Positions 1 to 7,332 of a stretch of DNA of 10,008 nucleotides are shown here, piece by piece. The number at the start of each line of letters is the position of its first letter. The first letter of the stretch is position 1. Source of the DNA: Terrisporobacter sp. (GTDB lineage: Bacteria; Bacillota_A; Clostridia; Peptostreptococcales; Peptostreptococcaceae); NCBI GenBank assembly GCA_029851945.1, contig JARKUZ010000069.1:1-10008 (forward strand). The letters are read 5' to 3'. The notes under the pieces were generated by a model. That model had not been told where the DNA came from and did not search any database. It saw nothing but the letters and a program-made list of their open reading frames with translations. Both the position numbers and the translations under genes were made by a program.

Positions 1-105
<105 letters not shown>

Positions 106-159
106 AAGTTGTTACCTGCTCAGACTATCATTATCTGAATATCTGGCTTGGTTGTATTC

Positions 160-175
160 GATTCTTTAAAGAATC
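160..175 (-). repeat. Perfect 16-bp palindrome in the 16S leader
   Basis: GATTCTTTAAAGAATC is fully self-complementary and sits between boxA and the 16S start. In the transcript it could form a short AU-rich hairpin or pair with flanking precursor sequence. A second weak stem (TCAGA...TCTGA) lies closer to the gene, at about 119-138. Both could belong to the leader side of the 16S processing stalk, but its 3' half is outside the window, so this cannot be confirmed. Confidence 0.4.
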
Positions 176-198
176 TTTAGTTATATAAATTAACCTAC

Positions 199-218
199 TG
201 TTTAATTTTCAAAGTTCA
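199..218 (-). promoter_or_regulatory. boxA-like antitermination element in the rRNA leader
   Basis: On the minus strand this reads TGAACTTTGAAAATTAAACA. The CTTTGAAAA core resembles the boxA element of Firmicutes rRNA leaders, which recruits NusB/NusE antitermination factors. It lies between the proximal rRNA promoter and the 16S start, where such an element belongs. The assignment rests on similarity and position only. Confidence 0.65.
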
Positions 219-234
219 TTTTCTCGACTTACTT

Positions 235-263
235 ATCTTACCAGGTCATTTGCCCTTTGTCAA
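235..263 (-). promoter_or_regulatory. Proximal rRNA promoter (P2)
   Basis: A perfect -35 box TTGACA (258-263), a 17-bp spacer and a -10 box TAAGAT (235-240) point towards the 16S gene. The predicted transcription start is near 228, giving a leader of about 120 nt that includes the boxA-like element. The spacing and perfect -35 box fit a strong SigA-type rRNA promoter. Confidence 0.8.
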
Positions 264-310
264 GATTTTCTTTCGTTTTATTTTTCGTCCGTATCTCTTG
301 GACAAGTAAT

Positions 311-339
311 ACTTTATCATTTTTATTATTATTAGTCAA
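311..339 (-). promoter_or_regulatory. Distal rRNA promoter (P1) with A/T-rich upstream region
   Basis: The -35 box is TTGACT (334-339), followed by a 17-bp spacer and a -10 box TAAAGT (311-316). Immediately upstream, about 340-385 is almost pure A/T with several A- and T-tracts, as expected for an UP element contacted by the RNA polymerase alpha subunits. Tandem rRNA promoters are common in Firmicutes. The predicted start, near 304, falls inside an imperfect inverted repeat at 291-312. Confidence 0.7.
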
Positions 340-650
340 CATATTTTTAAAAGTTTTTTTATAATATATTTTTTTAATTTATTTGTATAGGATTTTATTA
401 ACATTATTAACAGTGTTAAATTAAGTAAAACTCTTTCAATCCATTTTTTGTCCACATTATCAACTAATTTATTAACTTTTTTAAATTTTATCTAAGTCAA
501 AATAAACAATAAGAAATTCGCTTCTCTCATATCACCAACGACTTCGTCCGTTGCTCAAAATGTCTTTTTTACGCTCTCCAAACTAATTGGTATTACTTAG
601 CTTCAATAGTTACCCCACAGTATTTAAAGTATCATAATTTCCTTAAGCGT
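340..650. other. Intergenic region upstream of the rRNA promoters, no gene seen
   Basis: The part from 340 to about 510 is extremely A/T-rich and holds no convincing gene or further strong promoter; a TTGACT hexamer at 495-500 lacks a good -10 partner. From about 511 to 635 the composition becomes more mixed and contains a compact hairpin (536-553) flanked by GAGAGCG and GAGAGAAGCG on the minus strand. Translation of all frames gives only very short open stretches. No tRNA or riboswitch was recognised. Confidence 0.6.
536..553 (-). repeat. Hairpin with 7-bp stem in the rRNA-upstream intergenic block
   Basis: On the minus strand CAAC(G)GAC-GAA-GTCGTTG folds into a seven-pair stem with one bulged G and a three-base loop. 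No T-run follows, so it is not an intrinsic terminator. It is centred in a block of less A/T-rich sequence. Function unknown; it may be part of a short extragenic element associated with rRNA operons. Confidence 0.4.
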
Positions 651-677
651 AAAAAAAGCATAGATTAGTCTATGCTC
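651..677 (-). terminator. Rho-independent terminator of the maltodextrin operon
   Basis: On the minus strand a perfect eight-base-pair stem, AGCATAGA / TCTATGCT, with the loop CTAA is followed directly by a run of T residues (651-657). It begins about 40 bases after the stop codon of the DUF624 gene, the last gene of the unit. It separates the sugar operon from the rRNA operon that begins downstream in the same direction. Confidence 0.9.
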
Positions 678-717
678 ATTATATTACTTCTTATTAAATA
701 TATATATTTATACTTTC

Positions 718-1344
718 TTAATTTATATATTTGTAAAATATTTTATTTAAAAATATAGAATTAACATATGAAGTAATCCCAAACCCAATTACCATATAAA
801 AAAATAATATATATCCAAAATAATTAACTAATGAAAACATCAATATTATACATAATAAATTCATCATCAACATTATAATTGTATAAGGTAGGTTGTGTAT
901 TGATATAAGAATAGAATTTACTATAGTATTTTTTATAGTGTTATTAAATTTAGATATAATAGGAAATACATATGTAAAGTTAAATAAATATATTATTCCT
1001 ACTATTGTAGATATAAGCTTCAACATTATCCCCAAAGTTTCATTAGATATCAAATTAGAGATATGTAAATCTAATAATAATACACTTCCAACTACTATCA
1101 TTAATATCCATACCACAGTGCTAATTTTAAAATTCTCTTTAAATCTTTTTATAAATTCTTTAGTTATAGGTACATCTTCATTTTTAACTTTTTTTAAAGC
1201 TACAGAATATGTCGCTGTTAAGGATGCACCTATTGTTATAATAGGTATACTGAAAACTATGAATAAAAAATTTAACACCACTATATCTGTTATCCTATCT
1301 AACGTTTCCCAAAACTTACCATCATATCTAAATAAATTATCCAT
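718..1344 (-). CDS. YesL-family (DUF624) integral membrane protein
   Basis: A 208-residue hydrophobic protein. The N-terminus, with FRYDGKFWETLDRITD followed by NFLF...IPIITIGASLTATYSVALKK at about 25-52, is characteristic of the YesL/DUF624 family, named after B. subtilis YesL. About five membrane segments are visible, roughly at residues 20-45, 75-96, 106-130, 145-170 and 173-198. The molecular function of the family is unknown. Its genes are often found beside CUT1-type sugar ABC transporters and their regulators, as here. An AAAGGG ribosome site lies about seven bases before the ATG. The gene follows the LacI-type regulator after 57 bases with no terminator between them, so it is probably the last gene of the operon. 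It has no visible catalytic motif, so a role as transporter accessory or sensor is only inference. Family assignment is confident; function is not. Confidence 0.88.
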   Translation of the reverse strand: MDNLFRYDGKFWETLDRITDIVVLNFLFIVFSIPIITIGASLTATYSVALKKVKNEDVPITKEFIKRFKENFKISTVVWILMIVVGSVLLLDLHISNLISNETLGIMLKLISTIVGIIYLFNFTYVFPIISKFNNTIKNTIVNSILISIHNLPYTIIMLMMNLLCIILMFSLVNYFGYILFFYMVIGFGITSYVNSIFLNKIFYKYIN

Positions 1345-1401
1345 AAAAAACCCTTTCTATTAATTGTAATCATTACTTAAAATTATTCTTATTTTCCAAA
1401 T

Positions 1402-2436
1402 TTATTTATCTAATTTAGAAGTTGATTGTCTTACAAGCAGTTTTCCTTCAAAAATTTTATGTTGATTTTTGCTGTTCTTATTAATTAAGTCAAATAATAT
1501 TTTAGTAGTTTCTTTTGCCATTTCTTCAATAGGTTGGCGTATTGTTGTTATAGATGGATTATAATAATATGTAATATCTAATCCATCAAATCCTACAACA
1601 GAATAATCTTCTGGTATTCTTTTTCCAGACTCTAGTACAGCTTTACATGCTCCAATAGCCATACTATCAGAAATCGCATAAATAGCAGTAAATTCTTCTT
1701 TAGAATTTATAAGCTCTTTAGTTAGATTATATCCATTCTCCATACTATATGAATTAGGGCTATCCCAAGTATATCTGATTAAATTTTCATTTATTGGAAT
1801 ATTTCTACTTCTTAAAGACTTTCGATAACCTTCTAAACGCAAATTACTTATACTCATATCTGTACTATATGATGCTAAAATTGCAATTTTTTCATGTCCA
1901 TTATCGCATAAAAAATCTACTATCTTTTTACTTTCATATATATCATCAACTGATACCGATGAATATAAATTCTTATCCACATTATCTGTTATAGCTATTG
2001 TACTTAGTACAAATGGTATTTTTATTTCTTGTAACTTATCCTCTTGGTGTGAAAAGGATCCACCTAAAAATACTATTCCTTTTAACCTTTTTTCTTTTAT
2101 AAGTTCTAAAGCTACCTCAACCTCATCTTGATTAGAATCTACTCTATGTAATATAAATGTATATTTTCTATTTTGTATTTCTTCTTCAAATACTTTTATC
2201 ATATTTTGAAAAAATGGGTTATCTATACCTTTTATTAATACTGCTATAGTTTTTGTATCTGAAAGTTTTAAATTTCTGGCACTATTGTTAGGAATAAAGT
2301 TACTTTCTTTTATTACTTCCATAATCATACGTCTAGTTTCTTCATTTATATCTGGATGATTATTAATAGCCCTTGATACTGTACTTACTCCTACACCACA
2401 TTTTTTTGCTATATCTTTAATTGTAATTGCCTTCAT
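1402..2436 (-). CDS. LacI-family transcriptional regulator, probable maltodextrin repressor
   Basis: A 344-residue protein of full LacI/GalR length. Residues 4-25 (ITIKDIAKKCGVGVSTVSRA) form the helix-turn-helix, and a hinge-helix region lies around 50-60. From about residue 62 (TKTIAVLI...NPFFQ) to the C-terminus it has the periplasmic-binding-protein-like effector domain, with the family signatures YSVVGFDGLDI and TTIRQP near the end. Its gene lies 65 bases after malQ within the sugar operon, preceded by an AAAGGA ribosome site about ten bases from the ATG. It most likely binds the operator-like palindromes before the solute-binding protein gene and perhaps before malP, and is released by a maltose-type sugar. 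B. subtilis- and streptococcal-type MalR proteins are the obvious functional comparison. The effector and exact targets are inferred from context; a regulator of a related glucoside is possible. Confidence 0.93.
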   Translation of the reverse strand: MKAITIKDIAKKCGVGVSTVSRAINNHPDINEETRRMIMEVIKESNFIPNNSARNLKLSDTKTIAVLIKGIDNPFFQNMIKVFEEEIQNRKYTFILHRVDSNQDEVEVALELIKEKRLKGIVFLGGSFSHQEDKLQEIKIPFVLSTIAITDNVDKNLYSSVSVDDIYESKKIVDFLCDNGHEKIAILASYSTDMSISNLRLEGYRKSLRSRNIPINENLIRYTWDSPNSYSMENGYNLTKELINSKEEFTAIYAISDSMAIGACKAVLESGKRIPEDYSVVGFDGLDITYYYNPSITTIRQPIEEMAKETTKILFDLINKNSKNQHKIFEGKLLVRQSTSKLDK

Positions 2437-2456
2437 ATCAATGGCTTCCTTTCAGT

Positions 2457-2484
2457 TTAATATTTTAATGAATTAGCACATCAA
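2457..2484 (-). promoter_or_regulatory. Possible weak internal promoter before the regulator gene
   Basis: In the 65-bp gap between malQ and the LacI-type gene, TTGATG (2479-2484) and TATTAA (2457-2462) are separated by 16 bp, each matching four of six consensus bases. It could give the repressor some operon-independent expression. In DNA this A/T-rich such matches arise by chance easily, so the call is weak. Confidence 0.25.
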
Positions 2485-2501
2485 ATAATCTATTTCCAAA
2501 A

Positions 2502-3983
2502 TTATTTTCTTCCATATAACTTTGTTAACATCTTTATTTTTTTAATTAAATTCTTAGAGAAAGAATCTGATTTCATTCTCCATTTCCAATTATCACCTAA
2601 CGTAGATGGTACATTTATTCTAGCTTCATTACCTAATCCTAAATAGTCTTGCACAGGTATTATACAAGTATTAGCTACACTTCTCATAGCTAAACATATA
2701 AAATCCCAATGTATTATATTTTCCCTAGTATATTTATTATTCATGTAATTAACACACATTCTTTTATCTTGGAGGCTAATTTCCTCATACCACCCTTTAA
2801 TCGTACTATTATCATGAGTTCCTGTATATACTATACAATTTTTGTCATAATTATGAGGTAAATAATCACTTTCTTCCCTTGAATCAAAAGCAAACTGTAT
2901 TATTTTCATACCTGGGTATCCTGTATCTTTTAAAAGTTGTTTTACACTTTCTGTTAAAAACCCTAAATCTTCTGCTATTATTTCTACATCTCCTAGTTTT
3001 TCTTTAATATATTTAAACAAATCTAAACCTGGACCTTTTTTCCACGCTCCGTTTATAGCAGTTTTTTCTCCATATGGTATAGAATAATACTCATCAAAAC
3101 CTCTAAAATGATCTATCCTTACAATATCATATAATTTAAAAGAATACTCTATCCTTTTAATCCACCACTCATAATCTGTATGTTTATGATACTCCCAATA
3201 ATACAATGGATTTCCCCATAATTGACCTGTTTTGGAAAAACTATCTGGAGGACAACCTGCTACAGCTGTAGGCATACAATCCTTATCTAGTTGAAACAAC
3301 TCTGGATTAGCCCATGTATCAGAACTGTCTAAGGCTACATATATAGGTATATCTCCTATTATAGATATTCCTTTTTTATTTGCATAAGCTTTAAGTTTAC
3401 TCCATTGTTTAGTAAATAGATATTGTTGATACTTGTAAAATATAATATCATCTTTTAGCTTTTCTTCATATTTTGATATAGCTTCTTCTTTTCTTGATCT
3501 AATATCATCATCCCATTCTATCCATGACTTTGAGCCAAAAGAATCTTTTATAGACATATATAATGCATAATCGTGTAACCACCACTTATTTATTTCACAG
3601 TATTCTTTAAATATTTTATTTTTACTTATATTACTTCTTTCATAGGCTTTTCTTAAAATTTTAAATCTTGATAAGTATATTTTTTCATAGTCTATATATT
3701 CATTGTTACTTCCCCAGTCATAACTATTACATTCTTCTTCGGACAAAAGTCCTTCTTCAACCAATTCATCTAGATCTATAAAGTATGGATTCCCTGCAAA
3801 AGTAGAGAATGATTGGTAAGGAGAATCACCATATCCTGTAGGGCCTATAGGTAATATCTGCCATAAACTTTGACCTGATTCTTCTAATATATCTATAAAA
3901 TCATAAGCTTCTTTTGAAAAACTACCTATTCCATATTTTGATGGTAAACTTGCAATAGGTAGTAACATACCACTTCTTCTCAT
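2502..3983 (-). CDS. malQ: 4-alpha-glucanotransferase (amylomaltase, GH77)
   Basis: A 493-residue cytoplasmic enzyme that transfers maltosyl and longer units between alpha-1,4-glucans, releasing glucose and producing longer chains that suit the phosphorylase. It has the normal length of bacterial GH77 enzymes. The N-terminal LLPIASLPSKYGIGSF and WQILPIGPTGYGDSPYQS (41-58) signatures are intact. The catalytic residues expected for the family are visible: nucleophile Asp291 in RIDHFRG, acid/base Glu338 in IIAEDLG, and transition-state Asp391 in YTGTHDNST. The C-terminal QDYLGLGNEARINVPST block is also present. The start is supported by an AGAGGAGAG ribosome site about seven bases before the ATG. 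It follows the MalG-type permease by 24 bases, so the two are surely cotranscribed. Confidence in the function is high. Confidence 0.97.
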   Translation of the reverse strand: MRRSGMLLPIASLPSKYGIGSFSKEAYDFIDILEESGQSLWQILPIGPTGYGDSPYQSFSTFAGNPYFIDLDELVEEGLLSEEECNSYDWGSNNEYIDYEKIYLSRFKILRKAYERSNISKNKIFKEYCEINKWWLHDYALYMSIKDSFGSKSWIEWDDDIRSRKEEAISKYEEKLKDDIIFYKYQQYLFTKQWSKLKAYANKKGISIIGDIPIYVALDSSDTWANPELFQLDKDCMPTAVAGCPPDSFSKTGQLWGNPLYYWEYHKHTDYEWWIKRIEYSFKLYDIVRIDHFRGFDEYYSIPYGEKTAINGAWKKGPGLDLFKYIKEKLGDVEIIAEDLGFLTESVKQLLKDTGYPGMKIIQFAFDSREESDYLPHNYDKNCIVYTGTHDNSTIKGWYEEISLQDKRMCVNYMNNKYTRENIIHWDFICLAMRSVANTCIIPVQDYLGLGNEARINVPSTLGDNWKWRMKSDSFSKNLIKKIKMLTKLYGRK

Positions 3984-4007
3984 AATATCTCTCCTCTACC
4001 CCTTATG

Positions 4008-4862
4008 TTATCCTTTTACAGCACCAGCAACTACACCTTCTATTATGTGCTTTTGACATATTAAATAGAAAATTATAATAGGAATGATTGCTAATACTAA
4101 CATCGCCATCATTGCGCCCATATCTCTATTTCCATTTGAGCCTACTAACATTTGAATTACTACTGGTATAGTTTTGTATTTTGTAGATAACCCTATAACT
4201 AAATAAGGTAGTAAGTAGTCATTCCATATCCACATTGCATTTAATATGGCAACAGTGATTGCAGTTGGTTTTAAAATAGGAAGTACTATATAAAAGTATG
4301 TTTGTAAAGGATTACATCCATCTATCATAGCTGCTTCTTCTATTTCTAGTGGAATTGATTTTATAAAACCACTAAACATAAATATCGATAATCCTGACCC
4401 AAATCCTAAGTATAAAGCTACCATACCTAATGGATTTGCTAAGTGTAAGGTATCAGATAATTTTACCATTGGGAACATTACCATTTGAAAAGGTACTATC
4501 ATAGAGAATACAAATAAATAATACAACACACTTGTAAATTTACTCTTTACTCTTGTAATGTAATATGCCGTCATAGAAGTAAAAAGTAGTATTACTACTA
4601 CTGACATTATTGTAATAAAAAACGACCATCCAATAGCACTTAAGAACCCTGTTTTCTGCAAACCATTAATATAATTTGTTATACCTACAAATGTTTCTGC
4701 CGTAGGTAAAGAAAAAGGGTTATCACTTATAAAGAATTTTCCCTTAAATGAATTTACAACTATAAATATAATCGGTGCTAAAAATACTACGACTAATGCA
4801 CAAAGTATGATAAATACCATATTATTTCCTACATTCTTTTTTCTAGCTATTGTGTTTTGCAT
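4008..4862 (-). CDS. Sugar ABC transporter permease, MalG type (CUT1)
   Basis: A 284-residue inner-membrane permease, one half of the membrane channel of a CUT1 carbohydrate importer. Six membrane segments are visible, the first at about 15-36 and the last at about 248-270. The cytoplasmic EAA loop that docks the ATPase is at about 174-199 (IEEAAMIDGCNPLQTYF then LPILKP). The C-terminus ends in IIEGVVAGAVKG, typical of MalG-like subunits. The ATG overlaps the stop codon of the MalF-type gene by one base (TAATG), and a strong AGGAGGT ribosome site lies inside the end of that gene, so translation is probably coupled. Family assignment is secure. Malto-oligosaccharide specificity is inferred from malQ and malP next to it. 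Confidence 0.94.
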   Translation of the reverse strand: MQNTIARKKNVGNNMVFIILCALVVVFLAPIIFIVVNSFKGKFFISDNPFSLPTAETFVGITNYINGLQKTGFLSAIGWSFFITIMSVVVILLFTSMTAYYITRVKSKFTSVLYYLFVFSMIVPFQMVMFPMVKLSDTLHLANPLGMVALYLGFGSGLSIFMFSGFIKSIPLEIEEAAMIDGCNPLQTYFYIVLPILKPTAITVAILNAMWIWNDYLLPYLVIGLSTKYKTIPVVIQMLVGSNGNRDMGAMMAMLVLAIIPIIIFYLICQKHIIEGVVAGAVKG

Positions 4863-5707
4863 TACTGTTCAACCTCCTTCTTTCTAGTGAAGTATAATTG
4901 AGAAAGAGCTATTACGGCTACTATAACAAAGAATATAACTGCCTTAGCCTGACCAACACCCTCATAATTATTTCTTCCATAGAATGTATTAACTATATTA
5001 AGAGCTAACATTTCTGTTTTATGCATTGGAGCTCCATTAGTTAATGCTAAGTTTTGGTCAAATAACTTAAAGCTATTTGATAAAGTTAAAAAAGTACAAA
5101 TTGTAATAGATGGCATTACCATTGGTATAGTTACATTTTTTAGTGTTTGCCATTTTGTTGCTCCATCAATTTTTGCTGATTCTATTAATTCATTAGGTAC
5201 ACTTTGAAGCCCAGCTATATAAATAATCATCATATATCCTATCATTTGCCAATTCATAAGTATAATCAATCCTATAAATCCATACTTTTGATTAGCAACA
5301 AGAGTCGTTCCATAATTAGCTAAAAATGAATTTATCATAGACTGCCAAGTATACCCAAGAACTATCCCACCTATTAAGTTTGGCATGAAAAATACAGTTC
5401 TGAAAAAGTTTGTCCCTCTTATCTTTTTTGTTAAAAAATAAGCAAGAGTAAATGCAAGTATGTTAACTGTTATGATAGATATAATTGTAAATATCGTAGT
5501 AAATCCAAAAGCCTCGACAAATCCTTGACCTGCTGAAAAAGCCTTTTTATAATTTTCTATTCCCACAAATGTTGCATCACTTATTGTAGTAAACTCACAA
5601 AAAGATAGATATAATCCTGTTATAAAAGGAATGATAAATGCAATAGAAAATGCAATCAGAGTTGGAATCAAGAATATTGGAAAGTATTTTTTTAGTGCTT
5701 TTTGCAT
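4862..5707 (-). CDS. Sugar ABC transporter permease, MalF type (CUT1)
   Basis: The other membrane subunit of the importer. I place the start at the ATG at 5707, giving 281 residues (MQKALKKYFPIFLIP...), because AAGGGGG stands about seven bases before it. An in-frame ATG 33 bases further upstream (5740) has no ribosome site and would add a non-family extension. Six membrane segments are visible, the first at about 9-33. The EAA loop is at about 173-199 (ELIESAKIDGATKWQ then IPMVMP). At 281-292 residues it is a short MalF of the Gram-positive MsmF/AmyD size, lacking the large periplasmic loop of E. coli MalF. It follows the binding-protein gene after about 180 bases and overlaps the MalG-type gene. 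Substrate is inferred from context. Confidence 0.93.
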   Translation of the reverse strand: MQKALKKYFPIFLIPTLIAFSIAFIIPFITGLYLSFCEFTTISDATFVGIENYKKAFSAGQGFVEAFGFTTIFTIISIITVNILAFTLAYFLTKKIRGTNFFRTVFFMPNLIGGIVLGYTWQSMINSFLANYGTTLVANQKYGFIGLIILMNWQMIGYMMIIYIAGLQSVPNELIESAKIDGATKWQTLKNVTIPMVMPSITICTFLTLSNSFKLFDQNLALTNGAPMHKTEMLALNIVNTFYGRNNYEGVGQAKAVIFFVIVAVIALSQLYFTRKKEVEQ

Positions 5708-5740
5708 AGTGTCCCCCTTAGTATCAATAGTTTTAAACAT

Positions 5741-5890
5741 CTTATAACCGTTTAGTTTAAAGAAAAAGCTTAAACCATAAAAAGCATTTCTCTCATTAAA
5801 TAACTAAGATTTACCTTAAATTATATTAACGGTATTATACTTTTATCTATGGCTAAGCCTTTTCATTTATAAATCAAATTAATTCAAAAT
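5741..5890 (-). other. Intergenic spacer between binding protein and permease genes, with weak stem-loops
   Basis: This spacer is longer than the others within the unit. Two weak A/U-rich stems can be drawn on the minus strand: ACC(G)TTAA with TTAAGGT around 5805-5825, and GTTTAAG with CTTTAAAC around 5753-5775. Neither is followed by a convincing T-run. In CUT1 operons such a spacer often stabilises or attenuates the transcript so that the binding protein is made in excess over the permeases; that role is inferred here. No gene or clear promoter is seen. Confidence 0.35.
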
Positions 5891-7237
5891 TTATTTAGAT
5901 GCTTCTTTTTCACTTGCCCATTCTTCAACTACTAATTTCTTAACATCTTCCCATTTCATGTTACCATTGCAATATTCAAGTAATGCTGCACCAAAATCAT
6001 CTTTAAATGTTTGACTAGGGAAAGAAGTAAAGTTCCAATCTACATTGTATAAATCTTTATTTCCTAAGTATCTTAAGACTTCTTTAGCTAGTGGATCTTG
6101 AGGTGTTTCAGAGTCTTTGAAAGTATTAAATGGAGCTATAAAACCTAATTCATTTGTTACATGATTTTTACCTGTATCTGAAGTAAATAACCACTCAACA
6201 AATTCAATTGATGCTTTTTGATCAGCTTCTGAAGCTTTACTATTTATAGAGAAGAAGTTTTCTGTTCCTATACAAATGCCTTGTTTTTCTTCGCCTTCAA
6301 CACCTGTATATATAGGCATGAATTTAACATCTTCTGCTTTAACAGTATTTCCTTCAACCTCTGCTATTTGGCTCCATCCCCAGTTACCATTTTGAACCAT
6401 TGCAGCTTTTCCAAGTGCAAATTCAGCCATTGAGTCTGAAACTGTTTTGCTACCTAATAATGCAGGTTCACAAGTTGAGTTGTTTATGTATAGGTCAAAT
6501 ATATTTTTAAAGTTATCTGAATAAGTAAAATCTATTTTGTCTAAGTTAGATACTCCCTTATCTTTGTATTCATAATAAATAGGAAGATTTGCTAAATGAG
6601 TTTGCCATCTCCAGTCTTCACCAGGAGATAATGATGTAGAAGCAAATACTCCATCTATTCCTAATTGATCTTTTTTAGATTGCATATCTTCTGAAACTTC
6701 TTTTAATTTTGCAAAATTATTTATTTCATCTATTGATTTAGCTTTTGCACCATCTAATGCAAAGTATTTATCCATTATTGCTTGGTTGTATATTATACCA
6801 TATCCTTCTTCAACATAAGGTATACCATACACCCCATCCCCACTTTTTATAGCCATATCTTGATTTAATAAACTACTGTAAAGCTTTGTATCTTTTAAAT
6901 CGGCACAATACTCTTTCCATGATTCATAACCTACTGGACCATTTATTTGGAATAATGTAGGAGCATCTTTTTTAGCTATTTCTGATTTTAATGTTTGTTC
7001 ATAAGTACCACTTGCAGCTGTAACTACTTTTACTTTTACACCAGTTTCTTTTTCATAATCCTCAGCAATCTTTTTCCATTGCTCTTCTGATTCTGGCTTA
7101 AAGTTTAGATAATATACTGAACCCTTACCATCTTCCTTAGCTGCACTATCATCAGAAGATGAAGAGCATCCTGTTAATGCTACTGTTGTTAAAACTGCAG
7201 ATAAAGCAATTGTTACAAACTTTTTCAATTTAATCAT
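5891..7237 (-). CDS. Extracellular solute-binding lipoprotein of a CUT1 sugar transporter, probably malto-oligosaccharide-binding
   Basis: A 448-residue family 1 solute-binding protein. The N-terminus is a lipoprotein signal: KLKK, a hydrophobic stretch at about 7-21, and the lipobox LTGC with Cys24 as the lipidated residue, followed by a Ser/Asp-rich linker. The mature part begins with VYYLNFKPESEEQWKKIAEDY, the usual first strand and helix of the fold. Conserved family landmarks include YGIPYVEEGYGIIYN, GKAAMVQNGNWGW and FVEWLFTSDTGK. Trp- and Tyr-containing stretches are consistent with stacking on sugar rings, as in maltodextrin-binding proteins. AAGGGGGA lies about seven bases before the ATG. 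It is the first gene of the transporter unit, behind its own promoter and operators. Transport function is confident; the exact sugar is inferred from malQ and malP. Confidence 0.93.
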   Translation of the reverse strand: MIKLKKFVTIALSAVLTTVALTGCSSSSDDSAAKEDGKGSVYYLNFKPESEEQWKKIAEDYEKETGVKVKVVTAASGTYEQTLKSEIAKKDAPTLFQINGPVGYESWKEYCADLKDTKLYSSLLNQDMAIKSGDGVYGIPYVEEGYGIIYNQAIMDKYFALDGAKAKSIDEINNFAKLKEVSEDMQSKKDQLGIDGVFASTSLSPGEDWRWQTHLANLPIYYEYKDKGVSNLDKIDFTYSDNFKNIFDLYINNSTCEPALLGSKTVSDSMAEFALGKAAMVQNGNWGWSQIAEVEGNTVKAEDVKFMPIYTGVEGEEKQGICIGTENFFSINSKASEADQKASIEFVEWLFTSDTGKNHVTNELGFIAPFNTFKDSETPQDPLAKEVLRYLGNKDLYNVDWNFTSFPSQTFKDDFGAALLEYCNGNMKWEDVKKLVVEEWASEKEASK

Positions 7238-7281
7238 AATAAATCCCCCTTATTTTAATTTATACCCCTTTGAAGTCTATT

Positions 7282-7303
7282 GGTAACGTTACCGAAACGT
7301 TAC
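7282..7303 (-). promoter_or_regulatory. Two overlapping LacI-type operator motifs before the transporter operon
   Basis: GGTAACGTTACC (7282-7293) is a perfect 12-bp palindrome centred on CG, the form expected for LacI-family operators. A second, imperfect copy of the AACGTT core (7296-7301) follows, its centre 11 bp away. On the minus strand this reads as two GTAACGTT direct repeats. Both lie downstream of the predicted start site, so bound protein would block early elongation or clearance. The perfect site also matches 13 of 15 positions of the CcpA cre consensus WTGNAANCGNWNNCW, so the local regulator, CcpA or both could bind. Confidence 0.75.
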
Positions 7304-7332
7304 TGGTATCGATTTCCCGCCTCCTTAATTAA

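Noticed and set aside
448..456. TTGTCCACA, one mismatch from a DnaA box
   Set aside because: A single imperfect copy with no cluster of boxes, no dnaA/dnaN neighbour and no A/T-rich unwinding repeat arrangement; not evidence for an origin.
1297..1311. GGGAAACGTTAG, operator/cre-like (13 of 15 cre positions) near the start of the DUF624 gene
   Set aside because: It encodes the conserved FWETLDR segment of the family, so the resemblance is probably due to protein coding constraint.
893..1363. 156-codon plus-strand open frame opposite the DUF624 gene
   Set aside because: It starts with TTG, is exactly antisense to a well-recognised membrane protein, and its hydrophobic composition is what the complement of such a gene gives. 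No family resemblance.
1794..1994. 66-codon plus-strand open frame
   Set aside because: Antisense within the LacI-family gene, with no recognisable motif; a chance frame in A/T-rich DNA.
5708..5740. Upstream ATG extending the MalF-type permease by 11 residues
   Set aside because: It has no ribosome site, whereas the ATG at 5707 has AAGGGGG at proper distance and gives the usual family N-terminus.
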